A stretch of DNA of 64,000 bases from Candidatus Binatia bacterium (GTDB lineage Bacteria; Desulfobacterota; Binatia; Bin18), in contig OX638322.1 in NCBI GenBank assembly GCA_951812575.1, positions 1,735,925 to 1,799,924 of the forward strand, read 5' to 3'. Below the pieces are notes generated by a model. It did no database searches, was not told where the DNA came from, and was given only the letters and a program-made list of their open reading frames with translations. Positions 1 to 8,865 of the stretch are shown in pieces. The translations under genes were made by a program, and so were the position numbers. The first letter of the stretch is position 1; the number at the start of each line of letters is the position of its first letter.

Positions 1-1763
1 GTCGTCCCATCGGGCATGTCCAGAGTGACCGTTGCGTAATCCCCCTCGACGTCAGCGGCCAATGTGGTAGGGACGATACCCGCCGGCAGCAGAGAGATAC
101 TTAATATGAGCATTCCTACAGCCCCCGCCATCGTCACTCCGGGCTGGTCCGTCGCGAACCGCAGCACCCGACCCAGAGGGCCTTGCACGAACCTGTTCAG
201 CAAAACGTCCACACGGCCCTGGAGCCGTGTGAAGAACCGATCGAAAGCGTTCGTGGGCACCCATTCCGGGCCGCGCAGATGGGACAGGTGGTTAGGCAAC
301 ACCAGCAGCGATTCGACCAGAGAAACCAGCAGCATGGCGATCATGATGACCGGCAGTGCCTCCCATACCTCACCGACGCCACCGGGGATGAATAGTAGCG
401 GGACGAACGCCACCACCGAAGTGAGGACTGCGAACGTCAACGGCACTTTTATCCGACGGACGCCGCGGATCGCCGCCACGACCCCGGGTATTCCCCGCTT
501 GCGTTCGTACTGAATGTGCTCGGCTACGACGATCGCATCGTCGACGACAATACCTATGGCGAGGACAAACGAAAACAGGCTGATGGTGTTGATCGCATAG
601 TCGAGTGCCAGCATGACGGCCAGGGCACCGAGACCCGAAACGGGGATGCCGACGGCGACCCACAGGGCAAGCCGGATTTCGAGAAACAGGCTCAGTGAGA
701 TCAACACCAGCAACAGGCCCAGAATACCGTTCTTGAGGAGAAGATCGGCACGTTCCTCATATGCCTGGGATTCGTCATTCCAGATGGTGATGCCCACACC
801 GTCTGGCAGAGCCGGTACCACCTTATTCGCCAGGTGCTCTCGGACGGTCGTGGCGACATCCATCACGTGCTCATCATCGACCCGGTAGACTTCGACGAAT
901 ACAGCGGGATGGTTCTGATGCCGGACAATCAGGTCGGTTTCCTGAAAACCGTCGCGAACTGCGGCGATATCGCCAAGGCGCAAAACTGTACCGTCACTGC
1001 CGCTGAGAAGGACGATCTCTTCGAAATCCTGTTGGTCGTAGTTCTGGCCGAGGGTCCGGACCCGCACCTGGGATTCCCGAGTATCGATACTGCCGGCAGA
1101 CAAGTCCAGGGAACTGCGATGAATCGTATTGGCGATGTCGGTGAGTGTCAGCCCAAGGGCTCTCAGCCGATGCAGCGGCACCTCGATAGAGATCTCGTAT
1201 TTCCGAACCCCACTGACCTCGACCTGGGACACGGAGGGAAGCGTCGTGAGTTCATCCTCGATCCGGTACGCCAATTCCTTTAGCGAGCGCTCGGGCACAT
1301 CACCATAAACAATGAGCCGCATCATGCTCTGGCGGTTGGTCATCTCCCTGAATTGGGGACGTTCGGCACTGGCAGGGAAAGACTGAATACGATTGACGGC
1401 AGACTCGATATCGTCCAACGCCTCAGCCATGTCCGTTCTGGAATCCATTTGAATTCGCACGGATGCCATACCCGGGGCCGCGACGGACTTGACCGCCTTT
1501 ACATCATCCAACCCGCTGACCTGATCCTCGATCTTGGCGATGATCGACTCCTCCACCTCCTCCGGAGTGGCGCCGGGATAGGGCATCGAGACTTCGACAT
1601 GGTAGAAAGGGAACGTGGGCCACGCTTCGCGCTCCAGGCCGGTCAGCGACACCAGCCCGGCGGCGATGATCGCCCACATCAGCAGAGTGGCGGCGACACT
1701 GTTGCCAGCCATGTAGGCGATCGGGCCGGATGGTTCCTGGTGATTGCCGTTGTCAGGACTCAT
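1..1763 (-). CDS. RND-family efflux pump, inner-membrane subunit (C-terminal part beyond the window)
   Basis: Proton-driven inner-membrane transporter of the AcrB/MexB (HAE1) superfamily; it should form a tripartite pump with the adaptor and TolC-like genes upstream. The reading frame runs from ATG at 1763 to the window edge, giving about 587 of the usual 1030-1060 residues. The N-terminus has a first membrane segment followed by the typical porter-domain text (PFYHVEVSMPYPGATPEEVE), and later hydrophobic helices with VVDDAIVVAEH, the conserved TM4 region. The start overlaps the adaptor stop as ATGA (1760-1763), so the two are translationally coupled. The substrate cannot be told from the sequence. 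Confidence 0.93.
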   Translation of the reverse strand, partial: MSPDNGNHQEPSGPIAYMAGNSVAATLLMWAIIAAGLVSLTGLEREAWPTFPFYHVEVSMPYPGATPEEVEESIIAKIEDQVSGLDDVKAVKSVAAPGMASVRIQMDSRTDMAEALDDIESAVNRIQSFPASAERPQFREMTNRQSMMRLIVYGDVPERSLKELAYRIEDELTTLPSVSQVEVSGVRKYEISIEVPLHRLRALGLTLTDIANTIHRSSLDLSAGSIDTRESQVRVRTLGQNYDQQDFEEIVLLSGSDGTVLRLGDIAAVRDGFQETDLIVRHQNHPAVFVEVYRVDDEHVMDVATTVREHLANKVVPALPDGVGITIWNDESQAYEERADLLLKNGILGLLLVLISLSLFLEIRLALWVAVGIPVSGLGALAVMLALDYAINTISLFSFVLAIGIVVDDAIVVAEHIQYERKRGIPGVVAAIRGVRRIKVPLTFAVLTSVVAFVPLLFIPGGVGEVWEALPVIMIAMLLVSLVESLLVLPNHLSHLRGPEWVPTNAFDRFFTRLQGRVDVLLNRFVQGPLGRVLRFATDQPGVTMAGAVGMLILSISLLPAGIVPTTLAADVEGDYATVTLDMPDGT

Positions 1764-2974
1764 GGAGTCGGGTCAACTTCCGTCAGGACGCGCATGCCTT
1801 CTGTGGCAAACCGGATTCCACCGGTGATGACGGCCTGGCCACTTGCGAGTGTGCCGGTCACATATACCTCGTCGTTGGTACGTTGCAGTACCTGTACCGG
1901 AACGAGACTCACCACGCCGCCATCGTTCACGATCCAAACCTCGTTGCCGGATTGGAGCGCCGCCCGCGGCACCCGGTAGTATCCATCCAATTCCTGGCCG
2001 TGGATTTCTACATCTACGAATTTGCCTACCAGCAAGGGGGGGCGATCATCGACAACATCGGAGCCGTCCGTCCGGACACCAGCGGTAAACGGTTCGGGTA
2101 CCCGCACGATCACGTCTATCGTTCGCGTTTGTTTGTCCAGGGATAACTCGCCCCGGTCCACATACCCCTCCCAGGTGTAGCTCCCATCCCCGTACTGGGC
2201 GACCACCCGGGCCGCCCCCCGTCGTACCCCGTCACCCGCCCTGAGATCCCAAAGTCCCGCGATCAGTGCCGCGTCGGAATCGGACAAGGGCACGACGACC
2301 TCCACGGCATCCGAAGCGAAAAGCCGGCCGACGGTCTGGCCGGCGGCGACGATTTGTCCTACGTCCACGGATTCTTCGCGCACAAAGCCGTCGAACGGCG
2401 CAGTGACCCTGGTCCTGGACAGGGCGAGATTGGCCTCGGCCAGCCGGGCCTCGTCACGGCTCAGCGCGGCACGCGCCGCGTTCAATTGGGGCTCCCTCAG
2501 CGTGAGAGGATTCGCGGCTGACGTCGCATCCGCATCTCCCTGTCCGGCGCTATACAGCTCGTATTGGGCCCGGGCGATTTCGGCTTTTTCCTCCTCCTCA
2601 AGGAGGGCTACCCGTCGGGCGGCGAGATTGGCCTCGGCTTCCCGCACCCGGTACTGATAATCGACCTCTTCGATGCGGAAGATCGTTTGGCCCGCCGTGA
2701 CCCGTCCCCCGCTCTGGAATCCCGGATCCACCCAGTCGATTTTCCCCCCCACCTGCGGTGCGATACCGATCTCGGCGCTTGGCCTCACGGTACCGGATCC
2801 GTAGACCGGTATGGGACCGCTACCGGCCGAAACCAGGTCGGTCTGCGCGAACGGGACCTGGGGCGGGAGTTCAGTGCGGGTCGGTTCGGGTGCCAGTGAA
2901 ATCAAAAAAGTCGCCAATGCCACGGAAACACCGAGGATGACGCCGGCAATGACAAAGCTGGCAATGCGGGACAT
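1760..2974 (-). CDS. RND efflux periplasmic adaptor (membrane fusion protein)
   Basis: 404 residues; links the inner-membrane pump to the outer-membrane channel. An N-terminal uncleaved anchor or signal (residues about 5-27) is followed by a lipoyl-like half motif (IGIAPQVGGKIDWVDPGFQ), an alpha-hairpin rich in Ala/Glu/Arg (about 105-190), the second lipoyl half (TRVTAPFDGFVREESVDVGQ) and beta-barrel and membrane-proximal domains. Middle gene of a three-gene operon: 6 nt after the TolC-like gene and overlapping the pump gene by 4 nt. Its ribosome site (GGAGT) lies in the last codons and stop of the TolC-like gene. Confidence 0.93.
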   Translation of the reverse strand: MSRIASFVIAGVILGVSVALATFLISLAPEPTRTELPPQVPFAQTDLVSAGSGPIPVYGSGTVRPSAEIGIAPQVGGKIDWVDPGFQSGGRVTAGQTIFRIEEVDYQYRVREAEANLAARRVALLEEEEKAEIARAQYELYSAGQGDADATSAANPLTLREPQLNAARAALSRDEARLAEANLALSRTRVTAPFDGFVREESVDVGQIVAAGQTVGRLFASDAVEVVVPLSDSDAALIAGLWDLRAGDGVRRGAARVVAQYGDGSYTWEGYVDRGELSLDKQTRTIDVIVRVPEPFTAGVRTDGSDVVDDRPPLLVGKFVDVEIHGQELDGYYRVPRAALQSGNEVWIVNDGGVVSLVPVQVLQRTNDEVYVTGTLASGQAVITGGIRFATEGMRVLTEVDPTP

Positions 2975-2980
2975 GGTGAT

Positions 2981-4633
2981 TTACTCCGGGGCGCTCGCAA
3001 GCAGACGCGGTTGAAAGAGGGAACGTGTCCCGCATCGGCCAGTCGAGGAAGGACACGTTCCCTCTTTGGTGTCAGGAGCTGCGTGACTCTGCTGGATGGC
3101 TTCCCCTTCGTTGAAAGAGTAAACGTATCCCGCTTTTTTGTGTGATTGGAGGACGCGTTTACTCTTTGCGGTCCATGCGCCTCCCAGCGCGCGGTGCAGT
3201 ACCAGACGCGCCTGCCCCAGGTCACGCTGCGCCGTTGCCAGCGCGGATTGCGCGCCCAGGAGGGTGTGCGTCGCCGCCAGAAAATCCTCATAGCTACCCA
3301 CTCCGGAGGCATAACGCCGTTCCTGCAACGCCGTTTCGGCCCGAGCCTCTTGTGCCCGGGAAGCCAGCAAGGAATGCCGGCGGCGGTTGGCCTCCAGCCC
3401 TGCCAGGGCGGCCTCGACCTCGTTGACTGCGCTGACCACGGAACGCCCGTAGGCGGCGGCCGCTTCATTCAACCGGGCCTCGGCGAGATCAACATTGCTG
3501 CGTAGCCGTGAACCCTGAACTACGGGGCCAAGCAGGTTGAAGCTCAGGTCCCGGAACCATTGATCTGGGTCGAACCACTTGCCAGCCTCGGTACTTTGCA
3601 GCCCGATGGAACCGTACAGGGATAAGCTTGGCAGCAAATCCGCGCGGCGTGCGCCAACGGTGTAGCGGGCCGCTTCCATCCGCTGCCTTGCCGCGCTGAT
3701 GTCGGGCCGCTGGGCCAGGAGGTCGGCCGGAATGCCTGCCGGAACCGGGTCGAGCGCGGCGGAGGGCGTCAGAGAATCGGGCAACATGCCCGCGAGGTCC
3801 GCATGGTAACCCCCCAGGAGCACCCAGAGTCGGCCTTTCGCGTCCACCAGCAGCGCTTCGATTTGCGGCAACCTGGTTTGTGCGTTGCTCAGGTTCTGCC
3901 GCGCCGTATAGAGGGCGCGTGCATCGGTCAGCCCGCGGTCGTAACGAGACTCGGCCAGGGACGCCCGCTGCTGAAAGATTTCCACGACTTCGCCGGCCAG
4001 CCGCTGCTGGTGGCGCAGGTCGACGATCTCCAGGTAGGTGCGCACAGTTTCGGCCAGCACCCCCATGCGGGCAGTCAGGTAGTCCGACTCTGAAGCCAGC
4101 CGCTTGGCGGCGGCGGCGCGCGCGTCGTTGCGATTGCGCCCCCAGAAGTCTAGTTCGTAGGAGATGTCAAGACCCAGGCTGTAGGTCGTCAGACCGATCC
4201 GGTCGGGGAGCTCGATGCCAAAATCGCGGTATACGTCGGAACCCACTCCCAATTCGTCCAGGTGGGCGGCAATACCCGCATTGGTAGGTGTCTCCGTGTC
4301 GGTGATACCCAGCGAAGGCTGAAGCAGCGGAAACGCCGGGGCTTTGACGATACGCTCCCGCGCCCTGGCCTGGTCGACCCGGGCGACCGCCTCGGCCAAG
4401 TCGAAGTTCGAGGTCAGCACCGCTTCGATGACTTGGTCGAGAACCGGATCGGCGAACGCCTTCCACCACTCCAGCGGCTCGTATGAGCCGGCAACTTCAC
4501 TTTCGGCAAACTCGTCGGGTAACTCCGTCACTGCTTCGAGAATCGGGGGAATGTGATTTGGTGTCAGGGAGCAAGAGGCGATGAGACAGCCGACGATGAC
4601 CGGAAATAACAGTTTGGTTGATCTGATTGGCAT
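2981..4633 (-). CDS. TolC/NodT-family outer-membrane efflux lipoprotein with repeat-derived C-terminus
   Basis: 550 residues; outer-membrane channel of the RND operon. A lipoprotein signal peptide with lipobox LIASC places the acylated Cys at residue 21. Two OEP repeats follow, with the usual ARDLGQARLVLHRALGG-like ending near residue 485. Family members normally stop there. Here the frame continues for 61 residues (from KSKRVLQSH to LLASAPE), and this tail is encoded almost wholly by two in-frame copies of the palindromic repeat (3114-3167 and 3014-3067) plus the 46-nt spacer. The tail is therefore probably not part of the ancestral protein. First gene of the operon; the adaptor ribosome site lies in its end. 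Confidence 0.92.
   Translation of the reverse strand: MPIRSTKLLFPVIVGCLIASCSLTPNHIPPILEAVTELPDEFAESEVAGSYEPLEWWKAFADPVLDQVIEAVLTSNFDLAEAVARVDQARARERIVKAPAFPLLQPSLGITDTETPTNAGIAAHLDELGVGSDVYRDFGIELPDRIGLTTYSLGLDISYELDFWGRNRNDARAAAAKRLASESDYLTARMGVLAETVRTYLEIVDLRHQQRLAGEVVEIFQQRASLAESRYDRGLTDARALYTARQNLSNAQTRLPQIEALLVDAKGRLWVLLGGYHADLAGMLPDSLTPSAALDPVPAGIPADLLAQRPDISAARQRMEAARYTVGARRADLLPSLSLYGSIGLQSTEAGKWFDPDQWFRDLSFNLLGPVVQGSRLRSNVDLAEARLNEAAAAYGRSVVSAVNEVEAALAGLEANRRRHSLLASRAQEARAETALQERRYASGVGSYEDFLAATHTLLGAQSALATAQRDLGQARLVLHRALGGAWTAKSKRVLQSHKKAGYVYSFNEGEAIQQSHAAPDTKEGTCPSSTGRCGTRSLFQPRLLASAPE
3014..3067 (+). repeat. Palindromic repeat copy 1 (variant arm)
   Basis: 54 nt. Left arm AAAGAGGGAACGTGTCC, right arm GGACACGTTCCCTCTTT: a perfect 17-bp inverted repeat around a 20-nt centre. 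Relative to the majority arm (AAAGAGTAAACG) it has two substitutions that are matched in the other arm, so pairing is kept. Lies in frame inside the 3' end of the TolC-like gene; its start is exactly 100 nt from that of copy 2. Confidence 0.92.
3114..3167 (+). repeat. Palindromic repeat copy 2
   Basis: 54 nt. Left arm AAAGAGTAAACGTATCC, right arm GGACGCGTTTACTCTTT, nearly perfect, with the conserved ATTGGAGGA before the right arm. Translated on the minus strand as part of the TolC-like C-terminal tail (KSKRVLQSHKKAGYVYSF). Copies 1 and 2 share the same flank on the left (TTG before AAAGAG). Confidence 0.92.
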
Positions 4634-4835
4634 GCCGCTGACCCGACAAAATGTAACGTGGTGTTCCGAGGTGTCCGCCTAATGGGAAAAGCATCATCGC
4701 GAATTTGCGGGTTCGTTTCAAGCGGTTCGGCGCATCTCCTCCAAAGAAGCCAATCCGAGCGCGCTTGAGGGCGTGCATGGCTGGCGTCATGGCTTTGATA
4801 CGAGAAGGAGGAGTCCGAAGATCACCGCGTTGCTG

Positions 4836-5303
4836 TTACGCTTCGGGCTTGCGGTAGAATTCAACGTAAAATTGAACCGTCCCTTCGGGCTGGACAGAAT
4901 GGACAACTTCAGGGGCAATAATGCCGACATGCTCAGAGTCCAGGAAAAACGCCTGGTTGATGGGCTCTGCTACGACATACCTGAGCTGTCCGGCCAGGAC
5001 CTGAATCTTTGCCCACACGCCCGGTTTCGTGGCGTGGGAGGAGGTCAGCCCGGCCGGAACGGACTCAGCCTGAAAAACAGCCGTTCGCTTGTACGGCCTG
5101 AAGTCATCGGGCAGTTCGAGCGCGTCACACCGGACGCAGTTGAGGGCCGCGCCAAGCTTGGACGCCCGGCCATCTTCGGTGACGACCCAGGGTCGGTTTT
5201 CAAACGGTGGGTTGTGGCGCACATGCTGCCCATGACCACAGGCGAGGGCGGCGACCCAGTCATTCTTTGAGTCACGATGAAAGCCGACGATTTTTCTCTG
5301 CAT
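4836..5303 (-). CDS. DUF3565-DUF1971 fusion protein
   Basis: 155 residues from the ATG that opens MQRKIVGFHRD. The N-terminal half (about 1-62) matches the DUF3565 pattern: a short acidic-basic protein with GFHRD, ALACGHGQHVRHNPP and a closing CxxC-like cysteine pattern (LNCVRCD). The C-terminal half (LPDDFRPYKRTAVF through QFYVEFYRKP) matches DUF1971, the small cupin-like domain found alone or near tellurite-resistance TehB. Both domains usually occur as separate proteins. A longer frame runs to 5399, but the family start is at 5303. No clear Shine-Dalgarno. Function unknown; the cysteine/histidine content suggests a metal site, which is inference. Confidence 0.75.
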   Translation of the reverse strand: MQRKIVGFHRDSKNDWVAALACGHGQHVRHNPPFENRPWVVTEDGRASKLGAALNCVRCDALELPDDFRPYKRTAVFQAESVPAGLTSSHATKPGVWAKIQVLAGQLRYVVAEPINQAFFLDSEHVGIIAPEVVHSVQPEGTVQFYVEFYRKPEA

Positions 5304-5317
5304 AGGGCATGCACGCG

Positions 5318-5941
5318 CTAGTTGTGAATAACCGCCCGTTGCGCGCGACAAAAAAACCGGAACCGCATGCCCATGGCCAGCAACAGATAGCCGAGCCACA
5401 AGAGGAGCACAGCCTGATCAAGAGGCGAGGGAAGAAGCTGCCGCTGGAGTGCGGCGTGACATGCCATCAGACCGGTGCCGATGTAATTCAGCACGCCGGC
5501 CCAGTGGCCGATGGGATTGGACACGAGCGCGAGAGCCGTGTCTCGCCTGGAGAGCCACCACGAGTCAAGCGTATACTGGCCAAAGGCGCAGCCAACCGCG
5601 CACGGAATCCACCACGGCACAATGCCGCTATACGCCAAATAGGTCAGGGTCACGAGCAGGAAGGTAATATCCGCCAGATTATCGAATATCTTGCCCCAGT
5701 CCGAACTCAGGCCCAGCGCCCTGGCAACCGGACCGTCGTAGTAATCGCTGGCGCATAGCACCACAAAGAGCCCGCCAACGCAGCCCGCGCGGAACAGACT
5801 TGGCTGCTGGCTGCTGTATTCGATGGCGAGGAGAAATACCGGGGTCAGGACGAGTCGCGCACCGGTGAGGAGGTGGGCAAAATTAAACGGCCGGTGGTCG
5901 GGCGGAAGAAGGACTTTTGTCTTGACCGAATGCTCCACCAT
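5318..5941 (-). CDS. CDP-alcohol phosphatidyltransferase family membrane protein
   Basis: 207 residues. Transfers a phosphatidyl group from a CDP-alcohol to a second alcohol in phospholipid synthesis. The signature D-x2-DG-x2-AR-x9-G-x3-D-x3-D is readable as SDYYDGPVAR, followed after nine residues by G-KIFD-NLAD, supplying all four catalytic aspartates. About six membrane segments are evident, e.g. LFVVLCA before the motif and LLLWLGYLLLAMG near the end. Acceptor alcohol not predictable. It stands alone between the DUF3565-DUF1971 gene and the divergent rnhA. Confidence 0.85.
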   Translation of the reverse strand: MVEHSVKTKVLLPPDHRPFNFAHLLTGARLVLTPVFLLAIEYSSQQPSLFRAGCVGGLFVVLCASDYYDGPVARALGLSSDWGKIFDNLADITFLLVTLTYLAYSGIVPWWIPCAVGCAFGQYTLDSWWLSRRDTALALVSNPIGHWAGVLNYIGTGLMACHAALQRQLLPSPLDQAVLLLWLGYLLLAMGMRFRFFCRAQRAVIHN

Positions 5942-6012
5942 GACGCCTAAGTCTAGCCGGGAAAAGCGAGAAACGGAACCGCCGCCATGGTCCCGTCAGT
6001 CTTGCTCGGGTT

Positions 6013-6552
6013 ATGGTTCTTGACTATCCTTGCCCTTTCAATAAGGCAAAGCCAGTGAGTCGCAAGCAGGTGACAATCTATACGGATGGGTCTTGTCTCG
6101 GAAACCCCGGACCCGGTGGATACGCGGCTATTCTGGATTACAAGGGGCACCGCAGAGAGCTGTCAGGCGGTTTCAGGCGAACGACGAACAACCGTATGGA
6201 GCTGTTGGCCGCTATTGAGGGGTTAGCTGCCTTAAAGGAGCCGTGTGACGTCACCCTGCATAGCGACTCCGAATATGTAGTCCGTGCGATGCGTGAGAAA
6301 TGGCCCTATACGTGGAGAAAGAAGGGGTGGCGGCGTAATGGCAAAAAAAGCGTTGTCAACCGTGATTTATGGGTCGAATTGATGGAGATGTGCCGCAAGC
6401 ACGATGTACAATTCAAGTGGGTGAAAGGCCATGCCGGGCATCCCGAGAACGAACGTTGCGACCAACTTGCCATGGCTGCTGCGCAGACGCCCGACCTCCC
6501 TGCCGATGAAGCCTACGAACGCGATCTGTCCAATACCGCGGTTCCAGCCTAG
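6013..6552 (+). CDS. rnhA: Ribonuclease HI
   Basis: Degrades RNA in RNA-DNA hybrids. All catalytic positions are visible: [14 protein letters not shown] (first Asp), [13 protein letters not shown] (Glu), HSDSEYV (Asp), and [15 protein letters not shown] (His loop and last Asp), plus the basic handle [16 protein letters not shown]. 179 residues from ATG 6013. A GTG at 6055 opening [11 protein letters not shown] would give the family-typical N-terminus and has an AAGG upstream, so the first 14 residues may be untranslated. Confidence 0.95.
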   Translation: MVLDYPCPFNKAKPVSRKQVTIYTDGSCLGNPGPGGYAAILDYKGHRRELSGGFRRTTNNRMELLAAIEGLAALKEPCDVTLHSDSEYVVRAMREKWPYTWRKKGWRRNGKKSVVNRDLWVELMEMCRKHDVQFKWVKGHAGHPENERCDQLAMAAAQTPDLPADEAYERDLSNTAVPA

Positions 6553-6603
6553 TCGCTTCGACCCTTTAGGCTAGATGATGCGCTCGGGACGAGGGAATCT
6601 CTC

Positions 6604-7170
6604 CTATTGTGCTTCCGGTGCTGTCCCCGGTATTTCCACCTTTTGCGCCTCGGCCGACTCAATCTTGAGGACTTTGACGGCAAAGAACAGCGTCTTTCCG
6701 GCCAGTGGATGGTTCAGATCAACAATAACCGTATTCTCTTTTACCTCCGCGACCTGGACGAACATCATCTGGCCATCCGGGCCTTGTCCTTGGAGTCTTT
6801 TTCCGACGCTCCGAGCCTCTTCGGGGATATTCTCCTTGGGCACTTCCTGGAAGCGATTCGGGTCAACCTCGCCATAGCCCTCCGCTGGTGCAACTTCGAC
6901 ATTCTTCGCATCTCCGACCTTGAGCCCTATCAATTGCTTCTCCAGACCCGGAATGATTTCTCTGGCACCGTGGGTATAGACCAATGGAGATTTCCCCACA
7001 TTCGTGTCAATAACCGTCTGGTCGGCGAGGGTAAGCGTATATTCGAGCGACACGCGCTTACCCTCGTCGACCGTGTCTTGGGCGTAGCCTGAGGTCGCCA
7101 ACAGGAACCCAAGACCGAGCGTGATAATGAAAATTCTCCATTTTTCCTGCCCATAGCGTGTCGTCCCCAT
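6604..7170 (-). CDS. Exported SlyD-like FKBP-type peptidyl-prolyl isomerase
   Basis: 188 residues from ATG 7170, preceded at good spacing by AGGAAGGA; a longer frame to 7227 lacks this site. A signal peptide (FIITLGLGFLLATSGYAQ) predicts periplasmic location. The FKBP/SlyD core is clear: VSLEYTLTLADQTVIDTN, then PLVYTHGAREIIPGLEKQLIG, YGEVDP and VDLNHPLAGKTLFFAVKV (insert-in-flap order). SlyD-like proteins combine proline isomerase and chaperone activity. It is the downstream member of a tandem pair with the next gene (7240-7785); the two share most motifs and arose by duplication. Confidence 0.9.
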   Translation of the reverse strand: MGTTRYGQEKWRIFIITLGLGFLLATSGYAQDTVDEGKRVSLEYTLTLADQTVIDTNVGKSPLVYTHGAREIIPGLEKQLIGLKVGDAKNVEVAPAEGYGEVDPNRFQEVPKENIPEEARSVGKRLQGQGPDGQMMFVQVAEVKENTVIVDLNHPLAGKTLFFAVKVLKIESAEAQKVEIPGTAPEAQ

Positions 7171-7239
7171 CGAGAGTGTCCTTCCTGCTATCGTCCATAT
7201 TGCGTTCGCTATTGGATTGATCGCCATGGAACAGAGACC

Positions 7240-7785
7240 TCACGGTTGCTCAGTCACGGTCTCAACCTTCAGTATGTGCACATCGAAGAATAATGTTTCT
7301 CCGGCCAGCGGATGGTTGGTATCGATAATTATCGTCTCCGCCTTGACCTCGAGAACCTCCGCATAGAGTGGCCGGCCCTCCGGGCTTCTTCCCTCCAGCT
7401 TCTCACCGACTTTCCGCCGGTCTTCAGGAATACTGTCTTTCGGCACTTCGATAATCCGTTCGGGATCGTCCGGGCCGTAGACGTCCTCAGGCGGCATGGC
7501 AAACTGTTTCGTCTCTTCCACTTTGAGTCCGGTCAGGTGCTTGGAGAAGAACGGGACCCGTTTCTCTGAGCCGTGGATATACACCAGCGGCTCCTTGCCG
7601 ACGTTCGAGTCAAAAACCGTCTTGTCTTCCAGTGTCACGGTGTATTCGAGCGACACGCGCGTGCCGTCAGCAACCGTCTCCTGCGCGTCCCCAGGGCTAG
7701 GTCCGAGGACGGTCAGCACGAGCGCCAGACTCGTTACCGTGAAGAGAGTCCGTCCCTTCCCGTCTCCGTACCGTCTGGTCTGCAT
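7240..7785 (-). CDS. Exported SlyD-like FKBP-type peptidyl-prolyl isomerase (paralog)
   Basis: 181 residues; ribosome site GGAGGAAAGG just before the start. Signal peptide to about residue 35 (LALVLTVLGPSPGDAQ). Same domain order as its neighbour: VSLEYTVTLEDKTVFDSN, PLVYIHGSEKRVPFFSKHLTG, YGPDDPERI, DTNHPLAGETLFFDVHILKV. The central loop GSEKRVPFFSKH replaces the canonical GAREIIPGLEKQ, so isomerase activity may be altered while the chaperone flap is kept. Transcribed just downstream of a strong terminator (7801-7842), so it probably has its own promoter or depends on read-through. Confidence 0.9.
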   Translation of the reverse strand: MQTRRYGDGKGRTLFTVTSLALVLTVLGPSPGDAQETVADGTRVSLEYTVTLEDKTVFDSNVGKEPLVYIHGSEKRVPFFSKHLTGLKVEETKQFAMPPEDVYGPDDPERIIEVPKDSIPEDRRKVGEKLEGRSPEGRPLYAEVLEVKAETIIIDTNHPLAGETLFFDVHILKVETVTEQP

Positions 7786-7800
7786 GGCCTTTCCTCCTCA

Positions 7801-7842
7801 AAAAAGAAAGGCACGAGGATACCTGCGTTTGATCCTCGTGCC
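7801..7842 (-). terminator. Rho-independent terminator after the acyl-CoA dehydrogenase/SDR operon
   Basis: On the minus strand a perfect 11-bp stem (GGCACGAGGAT / ATCCTCGTGCC, 11-nt loop) is followed by TTTCTTTTTT. It lies about 80 nt beyond the SDR stop and immediately before the ribosome site of the FKBP gene. Confidence 0.85.
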
Positions 7843-7923
7843 CTGAGTGCCGTTCCACAAACGTCGCGAGAGACTCGCCCGGGAGTGTGTCGGGCTAAGC
7901 GCCAGCATAGCACATCTCGAGCG

Positions 7924-8820
7924 TCACTCCATACGCGGGGGCTTCAGATTGGAACCCAGGCTGCCCTTGAAGACTTTGAAGAGATGATCGAGGTCCCACG
8001 GCCCCGAACTGTAAATCGTCTTTTCGGGCTTGAGATGGGAATACAGAGAGATTTTATAGCCACTCGCCCCAAAGGCCTGCCCGTTAACATACTGGGCTTC
8101 ATCACTGGCCAGGAAAATAACAATCGGGGCCACATTGGAGGGATCCAGCGGGCTCCCCTGGGCGGAACCGCTGCTCTCCGACAAGCCCATTTCCTGCGCA
8201 AAGTTGGCCGGAATCGTATCGGTCATGCGGGTGGCTGCGCCGGGCAGTATGGCGTTGCAGGTAATATTATACTTTGCCAGGGCGTTGGCGCTGCTATACG
8301 TCAGTCCGAGGATACCGGCCTTGGCCGCGGCGTAGTTCGGCTGTCCCGGAGCGCCCAGCGCGGACCCGGAAGAGAAGTTGATAATCCGTCCGCTCTTCTG
8401 GCGACGCATCAGGGCCGATGCCGGGCGAATCGTACAGTAGTGACCCTTGAGATGGACCGCCACCACCGCGTCCCACTCTTCTTCGGTCATATTGAAGATC
8501 ATTCGGTCACGCAGAATACCGGCACAGTTGACCAGGATGTCGAGCCGACCGAACGCATCGACCGCGGTCTGAATCAGGTTTTCGCCACCCTGTACGGTGG
8601 CGATATTGTCCGTGTTGGCAACGGCCTGTCCGCCCGCCGCCTGGATGTCTTCAACCACCTGCTGCGCCGGAGCTTTGTCTTCCCCCTCGCCGTCGACACT
8701 GCCGCCCAGGTCGTTCACCACGACCTTTGCCCCTTCTTTGGCCATGAGCTGGACAATGCCCCGCCCAATACCCCGGCCCGAACCGGTGACGACTGCAACT
8801 TTTCCGTCAAGCTTTCCCAT
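7924..8820 (-). CDS. SDR-family dehydrogenase, 3-hydroxyacyl-CoA dehydrogenase-like
   Basis: 298 residues from ATG 8820, with AAAGGAGG at ideal spacing; the open frame extends to 8886 only because it reads into a palindromic repeat. Rossmann motif VVTGSGRGIGRGI, NAG-type motif VNCAGIL, catalytic Ser in NFSSGSA and Tyr-Lys in NYAAAKAG. The stretch VVVNDLGGSVDGEGEDKAPAQQVV is characteristic of the dehydrogenase domain of multifunctional enzyme type 2, suggesting a hydroxyacyl-CoA or steroid-type substrate. It follows the acyl-CoA dehydrogenase in the preceding feature position of the same strand, so the pair plausibly serves one beta-oxidation-like route. Confidence 0.88.
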   Translation of the reverse strand: MGKLDGKVAVVTGSGRGIGRGIVQLMAKEGAKVVVNDLGGSVDGEGEDKAPAQQVVEDIQAAGGQAVANTDNIATVQGGENLIQTAVDAFGRLDILVNCAGILRDRMIFNMTEEEWDAVVAVHLKGHYCTIRPASALMRRQKSGRIINFSSGSALGAPGQPNYAAAKAGILGLTYSSANALAKYNITCNAILPGAATRMTDTIPANFAQEMGLSESSGSAQGSPLDPSNVAPIVIFLASDEAQYVNGQAFGASGYKISLYSHLKPEKTIYSSGPWDLDHLFKVFKGSLGSNLKPPRME

Positions 8821-8865
8821 GCTGATGCCTCCTTTGTGTCTGGGTTCACGGTGCGGCTCGGTGGC

